Source: Pedobacter yonginensis | GTDB taxonomy: Bacteria > Bacteroidota > Bacteroidia > Sphingobacteriales > Sphingobacteriaceae | NCBI RefSeq assembly: GCF_003173595.1 | Contig: NZ_QGNZ01000003.1 | Span: 310,001-374,000, forward strand | Length of the DNA: 64,000 nucleotides | Direction: 5' to 3' | In this document: positions 37,171 through 45,864 of the stretch, piece by piece | How positions within the stretch are numbered: the first letter of the stretch is position 1 | Layout of the letters: each line of letters starts with the position of its first letter | Program-made: the position numbers and the translations under genes | The notes under the pieces: generated by a model | Database searches by the model: none | Seen by the model: only the letters and a program-made list of their open reading frames with translations | What the model was told of the DNA's origin: nothing

Positions 37171-37180
37171 TATGCACTTA

Positions 37181-39172
37181 CTAATCGTAAAAGTTCCAGC
37201 TTACACCAAACTTCAATAAGGCATCTTGCATTGGGTATCGGTTAACTGTGTAATAGCCTTGCGATAGCCAACCTTGATTTAGATAATCGTACTTAACAAA
37301 AATGTTAGCGCGTTTTAAGTTTGCCTTGATAAAAACATCTAACACTGGTGTTGATTGATATACAGTTGCCGCCCCTACATAGAATTGGGAAGTGGCTGGC
37401 GAATAAGAATAATTGGCATATTCCGAATTGTACCTTACATCGAACCCAATATTCGCTTTTAACACTTTAAAAAAGGTTTGATCCAAATAAACGCTATTGC
37501 AAGTATAAAATTCCGGAGTTCTTAAAACGGCTTGTTTATCTGTTTTTTGATAAGCGAGGTAATTTTCGATAACAAATTTTCCAAAGCGCCATTTTTTTGA
37601 CGCATCAATTCTAATTAAACTAATATCGCCCGTTTCTTGAGCAGGCAAAATAGAATTGGCTCCATTTGCAGCAAAATACAAGTAGTTGCTGGTTAAGAAA
37701 TACTTTGCGCCGGCTTCAAATCCAAACTTATCATTGATGTAGTTAAAGGAAGCGTTTATAATTTTAGTGTTTTTCAAATCCGTGTACGACCATTTATAAT
37801 GATTGCCCCTGTAGTAATTGAAAATATCGGCTGGCGATTGATTTTGAACGTACGCACCTAATTCTATGCGACCAACTGATTTGCTGAGTAAAATTCTACT
37901 CTTGGCTTCATATAAAAAATCGCCCGCGTTATCGCCTTGTAAAACTTGCTGAATGTCTAAGTTAAAATCGATATTACTCGTAAAACGATACCCTGCCGAT
38001 CCCAAAACCGTAATGTTTTGAAATGCAATCTGACTGTTTTCGAATGTTGCCCCACTTGGAAGAAAATTTTGATATTTCTGATTGTAATAATCACTCCGAA
38101 TCCCAGCATCAATCTTCAACTCGTTTTTAATCACGGTAGAATTTTTCGGCCTTAAGAAGAAGCTGTATATGAACTCATTTCTAACATGTTGTACGTGGGT
38201 AGAATCGTTTGTAAAAATGGGGTCGGCAATGCCTGTGGGCATAACTCCGGCGGTATCAGCTTCGTTTTTATAGAAATCGTAGCTATTATTGTTGTACTCT
38301 ATGGTATAAGTAATTTTATTGGTAGGTAAAACCGAACCATTTGCATTTTTTGAGCTGTCAATTCTACCAACATAGTAAGTTTGCTTTAAAAACACCGTGT
38401 TTTTGCGATATAGGTTTCTGGCTGTGCTGAGGTTAACTTTTTCAGCATCGCGACTGATTTTTTCATAACCCGGCTCAAAGATATTTGTCGCCACATTCGA
38501 TCCATTTTCATAGGCCCTCATGGTATTAAAAATGGCAGATGCCCACATGTTGTACCTTTTGTTTGGCGATTGGTACCAAGAGAATAAGGCTACATTCAAA
38601 TTATCTCCTCGTTGCCTGGTGTAAAAACCTTTAGAATCGGCTCGATTAAAGTTGACACCAACATTCCAGTTTTTCTTGATATTTTGGCTGAGTACCGCTC
38701 TAAACAATTGTTCTTTCTGCCCAGCACTTACAAAGTATAAACTCGTATAGGGTGCTCTAGCTTGGTAATAAATAATGTCTTCTGGGGTAAGTGCGTAGTA
38801 ATCTAAAGAATGAAAGCCCTCATCATAGCCAATTCTTTTTGATGGCTCGTAAAGCAATGGCCTTGCTGCTAAGCCCAAGTTACCCAAGCTAATGGTGGGA
38901 TGTTTAGGTTGCAATAAGGGGCTGTAGTTTTGAATATTTACCGTAGAGGTATCTAACGGCAGTAACACAATACTGTCTCTGCTTAACCCTAATTTTGTGA
39001 AACGGATGTACTTCGCTGTGAATATAACAGAATCCTTCGCACCATCTAGTTTTTTGCGGATAGAGTCTGCCTCTTTTTTGTCGTTAATGTTCGTTTGCAA
39101 CTCTTGACCAAAAGCGGAGCCAATGCCTGTAAAAAGCAAGATCAAAAAGCAGATTTGAAAAATTTTCTGCAT
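37181..39172 (-). CDS. Putative porin (Porin_10 family)
   Basis: Large outer-membrane barrel, 663 residues. Signal peptide MQKIFQICFLILLFTGIGSAFG. The family start is seen at RPLLYEPSKRIGYDEGFHSLDYYALTPEDIIYYQARAPYTSLYFVSAGQKEQLF, followed by alternating strands (NVGVNFNRADSKGFYTRQR) and the C-terminal DALLKFGVSWNFYD with an aromatic near the end. The start codon is one base after the purine nucleoside phosphorylase stop, so it is translationally linked to that gene and to lpxK. Substrate unknown. Confidence 0.88.
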   Translation of the reverse strand: MQKIFQICFLILLFTGIGSAFGQELQTNINDKKEADSIRKKLDGAKDSVIFTAKYIRFTKLGLSRDSIVLLPLDTSTVNIQNYSPLLQPKHPTISLGNLGLAARPLLYEPSKRIGYDEGFHSLDYYALTPEDIIYYQARAPYTSLYFVSAGQKEQLFRAVLSQNIKKNWNVGVNFNRADSKGFYTRQRGDNLNVALFSWYQSPNKRYNMWASAIFNTMRAYENGSNVATNIFEPGYEKISRDAEKVNLSTARNLYRKNTVFLKQTYYVGRIDSSKNANGSVLPTNKITYTIEYNNNSYDFYKNEADTAGVMPTGIADPIFTNDSTHVQHVRNEFIYSFFLRPKNSTVIKNELKIDAGIRSDYYNQKYQNFLPSGATFENSQIAFQNITVLGSAGYRFTSNIDFNLDIQQVLQGDNAGDFLYEAKSRILLSKSVGRIELGAYVQNQSPADIFNYYRGNHYKWSYTDLKNTKIINASFNYINDKFGFEAGAKYFLTSNYLYFAANGANSILPAQETGDISLIRIDASKKWRFGKFVIENYLAYQKTDKQAVLRTPEFYTCNSVYLDQTFFKVLKANIGFDVRYNSEYANYSYSPATSQFYVGAATVYQSTPVLDVFIKANLKRANIFVKYDYLNQGWLSQGYYTVNRYPMQDALLKFGVSWNFYD

Positions 39173-39173
39173 C

Positions 39174-39989
39174 TTATAGTTCAGAGATTAAGCGGGTTAA
39201 AATTTGAGTCATTTTAGGTTCTGCCTTCGCAGCGGCAGCTAAAATTTCGTCTAAGTTAAAGGGCTGTAAATCTTCAGGGAAACCCTCGTCGGTTAAAACA
39301 GATATGGCAAAAACAGGGATACCTGCATGATTGGCCACAATCACCTCGGGCACGGTACTCATTCCAACGGCATCTGCCCCAATTAAACGTAAATATTTAT
39401 ATTCTGCTTTGGTTTCTAAGTTTGGGCCCGAAACGGCAACATAAACGCCTTGATGACATTTTACATCAACATCTTTTGCAATATTTAGGGCTTTAGCAAT
39501 GATGCTGCGTTTGTAAGGCTCGCTCATATCCGGAAAACGTGGTCCAAGTTCGCTTTCTATCAGGCCTCTTAAAGGATTGTCTGGTTGTAAGTTGATATGA
39601 TCTGAAATAATCATCAAATCACCTTTTCTAAATTCAGGGTTTAGAGAACCCGCAGCGTTAGAAACGATTAAGTTTTCGATGCCCAAGCCCTTCATTACCC
39701 GAACCGGGAAGGTAATTTGTTGCATGCTGTAACCTTCGTAATAATGCAATCGGCCTTGCATGGCAATAATTTTTTTCCCGTTTAAAGTTCCAAAAATTAG
39801 CTTTCCGCTATGAAACTCCAAAGTAGAAATTGGAAAATTTGGGATATTAGAATACATCAATTGAAATTCTACCTCAATATCTTTTACCAATCCACCCAAG
39901 CCTGTACCCAATATAATCCCTATTTCTGGTTTAAAGTTTTCAGTTTTTCTTTTGATATATTCAACGGTTTCTACTATTGCTCTTAACAT
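39174..39989 (-). CDS. Purine nucleoside phosphorylase (trimeric, class I)
   Basis: Splits inosine, guanosine and their deoxy forms with phosphate for purine salvage. At 271 residues it has IGIILGTGLGGL (phosphate loop), HSGKLIFGTLNGKKIIAMQGRLHYYEGYS, VSNAAGSLNPEFRKGDLMIISDHINL and GADAVGMSTVPEVIVANHAGI (base site with Glu and the Asn loop). These match the punA/PNP-I type. It overlaps the lpxK coding sequence by 29 bases at its start and ends one base from the porin gene, so the three form one operon. Confidence 0.95.
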   Translation of the reverse strand: MLRAIVETVEYIKRKTENFKPEIGIILGTGLGGLVKDIEVEFQLMYSNIPNFPISTLEFHSGKLIFGTLNGKKIIAMQGRLHYYEGYSMQQITFPVRVMKGLGIENLIVSNAAGSLNPEFRKGDLMIISDHINLQPDNPLRGLIESELGPRFPDMSEPYKRSIIAKALNIAKDVDVKCHQGVYVAVSGPNLETKAEYKYLRLIGADAVGMSTVPEVIVANHAGIPVFAISVLTDEGFPEDLQPFNLDEILAAAAKAEPKMTQILTRLISEL

Positions 39990-41022
39990 AATTTAAAATA
40001 AGTTCATCAAAGGTAATCTTATCTTCTTCAAATAATTCAACCTCAATGGGTAAATAATATATCGGCAAATTTACCAGTAAATCTTCAAATCCGATAGCTC
40101 TTAAACGTTGACTATCCTTTTCTGTTGTGATGATGATTTTTTCTTTAGAAATTCCCTGCTCAAAGGCCGATTTAAACCTTTTAAGGTCGTCGATTTCAAA
40201 GGCATAATGATCGGCAAATTCCTCGTGATGAATGTTTTTACTTAACTTTTGCAACTCTTCAATTAAGGGTTGAGGATTGGCGATTCCGGTAAGCAGAAAA
40301 AGTTCATAACCTTCAATAGATGCTAAAGCACGATTTTCACCCGTATAAAGATGCTGTAAATTTCCATATTTTAAATACGAGTGCAACACAGGTTGATTGC
40401 TATTGGGTTGTAATTCGTTTATTGATGCCTGCTGAGCCACATGCAACAAGGGTACGGGTGCTTTGGTAACCAATAGTACATCTGCTCGTTTTCGGGAAGA
40501 AAATACATCTCTTAAATTACCTGCCGGAAGTAAGCATTGGAGTGTGCCGAGTTTTCTGAATTCGAAGAGGAGGATATTAAATCCGGGGTGGATGCGGCGG
40601 TGTTGAAAGGCATCATCAAGAATAATCACATCGTGATGATCTTTTAATTGCTCTACCCCTTTCACTCGGTCTTCACAAACGGCAACGGTAACCTGTTCAA
40701 ATTTTTGATAATATTGGAGGGGTTCATCCCCTATTGATTCTGCGGTAGCTCGTTCATCTGCCAACACAAATCCTTTTGTTTTGCGACCATAACCCCGACT
40801 TAGGATTGCAATTTTATAATCGGCCAATAGGCGCACCAAATATTCGGTTGTGGGCGTTTTACCAGATCCGCCAACGGCCAGGTTGCCTACACAAATTATC
40901 GGTATATCAAATTTAATGGAAGGGAGAATGCCCCAATCGTACAGTTTTTTACGAAGAACAATGGCAATACCGTAAATAAACGAGAACGGCAAAAGTAAAA
41001 GGCGGAGATATTTAACTATCAT
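39961..41022 (-). CDS. lpxK: Tetraacyldisaccharide 4'-kinase
   Basis: Inner-membrane-bound kinase of lipid A synthesis that phosphorylates the 4' position of the disaccharide. The N-terminal hydrophobic helix is LRLLLLPFSFIYGIAIVL. Walker A is CVGNLAVGGSGKTPTTEYLV (residues about 43-62). SRGYGRKTKGFVLAD, DDAFQHRRI and LLPAGNLRD are typical of LpxK. 353 residues, normal length. First gene of the lpxK-pnp-porin operon. Confidence 0.95.
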   Translation of the reverse strand: MIVKYLRLLLLPFSFIYGIAIVLRKKLYDWGILPSIKFDIPIICVGNLAVGGSGKTPTTEYLVRLLADYKIAILSRGYGRKTKGFVLADERATAESIGDEPLQYYQKFEQVTVAVCEDRVKGVEQLKDHHDVIILDDAFQHRRIHPGFNILLFEFRKLGTLQCLLPAGNLRDVFSSRKRADVLLVTKAPVPLLHVAQQASINELQPNSNQPVLHSYLKYGNLQHLYTGENRALASIEGYELFLLTGIANPQPLIEELQKLSKNIHHEEFADHYAFEIDDLKRFKSAFEQGISKEKIIITTEKDSQRLRAIGFEDLLVNLPIYYLPIEVELFEEDKITFDELILNYVKSNSRNR

Positions 41023-41156
41023 ATCGTGTTTTCAAAAATACAGATTATTTAAAAAAGAACAGCATCGCCTAATGGCGAGACCTTATAAAGCAACCCATTA
41101 AGCATTGGAAATGTTTTTTAGAAACCAACCAATAAATAAGGTAAGTTTTGAGATAG

Positions 41157-42317
41157 CTAAAATTGAGAATCTATACTCCCTTTAAATTGGTAGGTATCGA
41201 TAATAACTTGCGGAAATGTTAAGTTGTGGTTTTGGTAAACATTTTTCCACAAATCTGGATTAGATCTTTTTGGATATTTGTATAGATCTTGCCTAAGCTT
41301 CGAGGTAGAGTAGTTGTCGATCATTTTTTCTGATGGGTCAGTATCTTCAAGCACAATTAATTCCATTTCTGCCGAAGGTTCCCCTTCTGAAAACAAACCC
41401 GCTACCACGTTACATTTCAAATAAGTAGAGCTTACGTAAGAAAGATTATTTTTTGTGATATAGTTTTGCCTATTTATCCAAATCATATTTTTAGCTAAGG
41501 TGGCAATATTACTTTCTATACCTTTTATCAAATGTTTATCAAAGGTGATATAAATCCAACCATTTCTGCTTTTATAAATTACATTTCTGGCTTTGTTAAA
41601 GTATATTTTATAGCATTTTTCTCCTTCATAATCCACTAAACCCTCTATCACATAATCAATATCCTCACTGCTTAAATTGTCGTTTAAATTATTAACAAAG
41701 TATGATTTGAGTTCCATTCTCATATCAATGGCATAGTTAATTTGTACACCCGTTGGCTTTACGGTACTCAGTTGATTGAGCCGTCTTATACTGTTTAGTT
41801 GCAAGAGAATTTCATTTTTATATTCGTCGGTACGCATGTTGAAAATCCCTTCGGCAAAAGTTTTATATTTACCTTCTCTAACCACATACTGCCTACAAAG
41901 CAAGCGCTTATTAAGTACGCCTGTATCGGCAAGTTTACTTAATCCGTTTTTGATGAGTGTGAAAACAAAGTTCGGCGCGTAAATCTTAACTTCATTTAGG
42001 TTAATATATTTATCCTTTAGTTTTACGCTTAGCTTTGATGAAGTATTATTTAAATCGATAAACAGAGAACTACTCTGGTAACCTACCGAAGTAAATGAAA
42101 GGGTTTGCCCTCCTTTTAAAGAATCTACTTTAACACTGAAGTTGCCTGCCTGATCGCTTAGCGCAATCAATATATTTTTGTTATAAATCGATACCGATTC
42201 TATCCCTTTATTCGATTGATTAACGACCTGACCAGTAATAATTTTTTGAGCAGAGGCAGTTGTTAAGGATAGTAAACTGATTAGAATGATTGCGATAATA
42301 TTGATTCCGTAACGCAT
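41157..42317 (-). CDS. Carboxypeptidase-regulatory-like domain protein, envelope-associated
   Basis: ATG 42317 is taken as the start because it opens a signal peptide (MRYGINIIAIILISLLSLTTASAQ); the longer frame begins with TTG. Residues about 25-105 form a CarboxypepD_reg-like beta-sandwich (ITGQVVNQSNKGIESVSIYNK, TLSFTSVGYQSSSLFIDLN). The remaining 280 residues have mixed strands and a KCYKIYFNKARNVIYKSRNGWIYITFDKHLIKGIES region typical of DUF-type periplasmic proteins in this phylum. It is divergent from the polyketide operon, so the 200-base gap may hold both promoters. Function unknown. Confidence 0.75.
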   Translation of the reverse strand: MRYGINIIAIILISLLSLTTASAQKIITGQVVNQSNKGIESVSIYNKNILIALSDQAGNFSVKVDSLKGGQTLSFTSVGYQSSSLFIDLNNTSSKLSVKLKDKYINLNEVKIYAPNFVFTLIKNGLSKLADTGVLNKRLLCRQYVVREGKYKTFAEGIFNMRTDEYKNEILLQLNSIRRLNQLSTVKPTGVQINYAIDMRMELKSYFVNNLNDNLSSEDIDYVIEGLVDYEGEKCYKIYFNKARNVIYKSRNGWIYITFDKHLIKGIESNIATLAKNMIWINRQNYITKNNLSYVSSTYLKCNVVAGLFSEGEPSAEMELIVLEDTDPSEKMIDNYSTSKLRQDLYKYPKRSNPDLWKNVYQNHNLTFPQVIIDTYQFKGSIDSQF

Positions 42318-42519
42318 AGGGAGATGAATGAGAGCCTTAATATATATTTGGTTGATTTTAAGCGAATATCGCAATTATTTCGGACCAAAAAAACTTCTTC
42401 GAAGACATATAATGCGAAGAGATTGCGTACTAAAAAGCCATACATCAACAGCAAGATAACACCCTATAAGCGAACAATGCTTAACTTTAAATGTTATATT
42501 GTATCTTCCATCTCTTTAT

Positions 42520-43656
42520 ATGCATTTTGAAACAGATATTTTAATTATTGGTGGGGGTTTGGCTGGTTTAACGGCCGCACTGCATCTAAAAAAAGCTGGT
42601 TTAAATGTTATTTTAGTTGAGAAAAATCAATATCCACATCATAAAGTTTGTGGCGAATATATTTCGAACGAAGTTATCCCTTATTTGAATTGGCTTGGCG
42701 TAGATATTGATGAATTGAAGCCTTCAAAAATTCAACATTTAAATCTCACCACAAGATCTGGAAAAACCATTAAGGCCAAGCTTCCTTTGGGTGGTTTTGG
42801 CATTAGTAGATATACTTTAGATCATTTCCTCTACCGCTTGCTTCAACAAAAAGAGGTTTGCATCATGCAAGATCAGGTTACCAATATTGAATTTGCGGAT
42901 GATATTTTTTCCATTCAAACCAGCAAGGGAGATTGGTACAAGGCAAAGCACGTTTTGGGTGCGCATGGCAAGAGATCTAACCTAGATCAAAAACTGAACA
43001 GGGATTTTATGAATCAAAAATCGCCATTTTTGGCGGTTAAAGCCCATTATGCAGGTAACTTCCCAAATGATTTGGTAGGTTTATACAATTTTAAGGGTGG
43101 CTATTGCGGAGTATCGAATGTTGAGGATGGTAAAATTAACATTTGTTATCTCGCAGATTATGAAACCTTTAAGAGGCACAAAAACATAGAGGAATATCAA
43201 CAACAGGTTTTGTACAAAAACAAACAACTGAAAGAAATCCTTGAACAGTCCAACATCATTTTTGATCAACCCATCACGATTAGTCAGCTTTATTTCGGCG
43301 AAAAGTCTGCTGTCGATCAGCATATCTTAATGATCGGAGATACCGCGGGGCTCATTCATCCGCTTTGCGGAAACGGCATGGCCATGGCCATACACAGCGC
43401 AAAAAAAGCATCAGAATTGCTGATCGATTTTTATCAAGGGAGACTCAATTCACGTGCCTCACTCGAAGCAAATTATACTTCTGTATGGAATGCAGAGTTC
43501 AAATCCCGTTTAAAAATGGGAAGTTTGCTATCCTACATCCTTCAGAAAGAAAAACTAACCAATATTCTGATGAATGCGCTGAGCCTTATGCCCTTTTTAT
43601 TAACAAAAATTATAACCAAAACACATGGCAAACCCATTACCATACCATCCAAATAA
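42520..43656 (+). CDS. FAD-dependent oxidoreductase (geranylgeranyl-reductase/FixC-like), polyketide tailoring enzyme
   Basis: First gene of the seven-gene type III polyketide operon. ATG 42520 gives a direct N-terminal Rossmann motif DILIIGGGLAGLTAALHLKKAG with VEKNQ after it. PHHKVCGEYISNEV is the conserved CGE segment of GGR/FixC-like reductases. GDTAGLIHPLCGNGMAMAI is the second FAD-binding motif. No membrane anchor apart from a mildly hydrophobic C-terminus. It probably oxidises or hydroxylates the ring, or reduces double bonds in the chain. The stop codon overlaps the methyltransferase start by one base. Which reaction it catalyses cannot be told from sequence. Confidence 0.88.
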   Translation: MHFETDILIIGGGLAGLTAALHLKKAGLNVILVEKNQYPHHKVCGEYISNEVIPYLNWLGVDIDELKPSKIQHLNLTTRSGKTIKAKLPLGGFGISRYTLDHFLYRLLQQKEVCIMQDQVTNIEFADDIFSIQTSKGDWYKAKHVLGAHGKRSNLDQKLNRDFMNQKSPFLAVKAHYAGNFPNDLVGLYNFKGGYCGVSNVEDGKINICYLADYETFKRHKNIEEYQQQVLYKNKQLKEILEQSNIIFDQPITISQLYFGEKSAVDQHILMIGDTAGLIHPLCGNGMAMAIHSAKKASELLIDFYQGRLNSRASLEANYTSVWNAEFKSRLKMGSLLSYILQKEKLTNILMNALSLMPFLLTKIITKTHGKPITIPSK

Positions 43657-44369
43657 TGAAAATAGACACTAAATATAGAAGCGAAGCGCCAGAAATGATG
43701 GATGACTTTGAGATGGAGGGCGAAATTTTAAGGGATGCATTGGATAAAATTGCCAGCATTAATCAGTTACTTGGCGGAAACAAAGTTACATTGGATGGGA
43801 TTGAAACCCTAATCGCTAACAAACCGAAAGAACAAATTATTCGTATTACAGATATTGGATGTGGAAATGGCGATATGCTTAGGGCTTTGGCCAACTATGC
43901 GCTAAAGAAAGGATTAAATTTCCAGTTGATTGGTGTGGATGCAAATCAGTTCACCATCAGTCATGCGCAAAACTTATCTTTAAACTATCCAAATATTCGA
44001 TATGAATGCAAGGATATATTTGATGATTCGATAGAGGAAAGCGCATGCGATATTATGGTTTGCACCTTAACCTTACACCATTTTAAAGATGAAGACATAA
44101 TTCATTTATTAGGAAAATTTAAGCAATCGACCAAGATGGGCATTGTAATAAACGACTTGCACAGAAGCGCTGTGGCGTATCGATTGTTTCAGGCTTTGTG
44201 TTTTGCATTTGGTTTAAATGCAATGTCAAGAGAAGATGGCTTAGTTTCAATTTTGAGGGGATTTAAGCGTGCAGATTTGATTAGCTATTCAAAACAATTA
44301 AAGCTACAGTACAGTTCAATAAAATGGAAATGGGCTTTCCGTTACCAGTGGATAATTAAAACAACATGA
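43656..44369 (+). CDS. SAM-dependent methyltransferase of the polyketide operon
   Basis: 237 residues starting at the ATG at 43656, which overlaps the previous stop codon by one base. The class I fold shows motif I at ITDIGCGNGDMLRALANYA, the acidic loop LIGVDANQFTISHA and motif IV with MVCTLTLHHFKDEDI. The leading MDDFEMEGEILRDALDKIASIN helix looks like a cap domain of small-molecule methyltransferases. The last four bases (ATGA) overlap the polyketide synthase start, so translation is coupled. Probable role: O- or C-methylation of the phenol or pyrone product. Confidence 0.88.
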   Translation: MKIDTKYRSEAPEMMDDFEMEGEILRDALDKIASINQLLGGNKVTLDGIETLIANKPKEQIIRITDIGCGNGDMLRALANYALKKGLNFQLIGVDANQFTISHAQNLSLNYPNIRYECKDIFDDSIEESACDIMVCTLTLHHFKDEDIIHLLGKFKQSTKMGIVINDLHRSAVAYRLFQALCFAFGLNAMSREDGLVSILRGFKRADLISYSKQLKLQYSSIKWKWAFRYQWIIKTT

Positions 44370-45418
44370 GCGTAAGAATTAAAGCAGTTGGTAAGGCCTT
44401 GCCAGAATTTTGGAGAGCCACTGAAGATATTATCCCCTTTTTAGATGTTTGGCTGAAGGATCAAGATGAGCGGTTTATCCGGAAAGTAACCAAGATTTTT
44501 GAGGGTGCAGCGGTTGATAAGCGATACTCTTTTATGTCGCCCGAAGAAGTTTTTAGTGACTTAAGTTTTGAAGATAGAAACGATATTTATATTAGAGAAG
44601 GCATTAAATTAGGGGTAAAATGCTTAGAATCGGCTTTGGAGAAGGCCCAGTGGAAACCGCAGGATTTAGATTACATCATTACGGTAAGCTGTACAGGCAT
44701 TATGATCCCCTCTTTGGATGCGTATCTGATTAACTATCTCAAACTTAGGCAAGATATTGTTCGCTTGCCTGTTACCGAAATGGGTTGTGCGGCAGGTGTT
44801 TCGGGTATGATTTATGCCAAAAACTTTTTAAAGGCAAATCCAGGCAAAAGGGCGGCCGTAATTGCTGTAGAATCGCCAACAGCAACCTTTCAATTCAACG
44901 ATTTTTCGATGGCCAATGTTGTGAGTGCTGCCATATTTGGCGATGGTGCAGCTTGTGTGCTTTTGAGTTCTCATGAGGAAGATGAGGGACCCGAAATTTT
45001 AGCGGAGGAAATGTATCACTTTTACGATGCAGAAGACATGATGGGCTTTAAACTTACCAATACAGGCTTACAAATGGTATTGGATGTAGAAGTACCTGAA
45101 ACCATTGCCGCTCATTTCCCTCAAATTATACATCCATTTTTAGCAAAAAGCAATTTAGAAATTAAAGATATTGATCATTTAATCTTCCATCCCGGAGGGA
45201 AAAAAATTATACAGGTGGTAGAGTCGCTTTTCGGTGAGTTGGGTAAAAATATTAACGATACCAAAGAAGTGTTAAGACTTTACGGCAACATGAGCAGCGC
45301 AACGGTTTTATATGTTTTAGAACGCATTATGGAACATAAACCGAATAAGGGAGAAAAAGGATTGATGCTGAGTTTTGGTCCGGGTTTTTCCGCACAAAGA
45401 ATATTAATACAATGGTAG
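44366..45418 (+). CDS. Type III polyketide synthase (chalcone/alkylresorcinol-synthase-like)
   Basis: Homodimeric ketosynthase that extends an acyl starter with malonyl-CoA and cyclises the product. The Cys-His-Asn triad is complete: Cys141 (VTEMGCAAGVSG), His275 (HLIFHPGGKK) and Asn308 (YGNMSSATV). SFGPGFSAQ near the C-terminus is the usual GFGPG loop. At 350 residues it has the bacterial length. Overlapping genes on both sides place it at the centre of the operon. The linked FabZ, KS and ACP genes suggest an acyl starter made on the dedicated carrier protein. Product type (resorcinol, pyrone or quinone precursor) is not readable from sequence. Confidence 0.95.
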   Translation: MSVRIKAVGKALPEFWRATEDIIPFLDVWLKDQDERFIRKVTKIFEGAAVDKRYSFMSPEEVFSDLSFEDRNDIYIREGIKLGVKCLESALEKAQWKPQDLDYIITVSCTGIMIPSLDAYLINYLKLRQDIVRLPVTEMGCAAGVSGMIYAKNFLKANPGKRAAVIAVESPTATFQFNDFSMANVVSAAIFGDGAACVLLSSHEEDEGPEILAEEMYHFYDAEDMMGFKLTNTGLQMVLDVEVPETIAAHFPQIIHPFLAKSNLEIKDIDHLIFHPGGKKIIQVVESLFGELGKNINDTKEVLRLYGNMSSATVLYVLERIMEHKPNKGEKGLMLSFGPGFSAQRILIQW

Positions 45419-45864
45419 GCACGCCACAACACATTTTAGATCAACTCCCCTATGGCAAATCTTTTCTGTTTGTTGATGAACTTTTACATGTTGATGAGCA
45501 GGGTGCAAAAGGAACGTTTACCTACAGCGAAGATTTACCTTTTTACCAAGGTCATTTTAAAAATGCACCCGTTACGCCTGCGGTAATTTTAACCGAGACT
45601 ATGGCCCAAATCGGCTTAGTTTGCCTTGGCCTATTTCTTTTACAACATACAGAATCAAATCAACATACGTCTCTAGCCATGACGTCAAATACGGTTGATT
45701 TTTTAAAGCCAGTTTATCCGGGCGAAAAAGTTTGGGTAACCAGTGAAAAAGTGTATTTCAGATTCAATAAATTAAGTTGCAACGTGAAAATGGAGAACGC
45801 TTCGGGTGAGGTGGTTTGCAAAGGAAATATATCGGGCATGTTAATTTCTAAAGCCGATGGATAA
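45412..45864 (+). CDS. FabZ-like hot-dog 3-hydroxyacyl-ACP dehydratase
   Basis: 150-residue hot-dog protein. LPYGKSFLFVDELLHVDE, then QGHFKNAPVTPAVILTETMAQIG carries the FabZ catalytic His48 and Glu62. Strands MTSNTVDFLKPVYPGEKVWV and GEVVCKGNISGMLI complete the fold. The start overlaps the polyketide synthase stop by seven bases and its end overlaps the ketosynthase start by eight. It should dehydrate a 3-hydroxyacyl intermediate on the operon's acyl carrier protein. A thioesterase role within the same fold cannot be excluded. Confidence 0.85.
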   Translation: MVGTPQHILDQLPYGKSFLFVDELLHVDEQGAKGTFTYSEDLPFYQGHFKNAPVTPAVILTETMAQIGLVCLGLFLLQHTESNQHTSLAMTSNTVDFLKPVYPGEKVWVTSEKVYFRFNKLSCNVKMENASGEVVCKGNISGMLISKADG

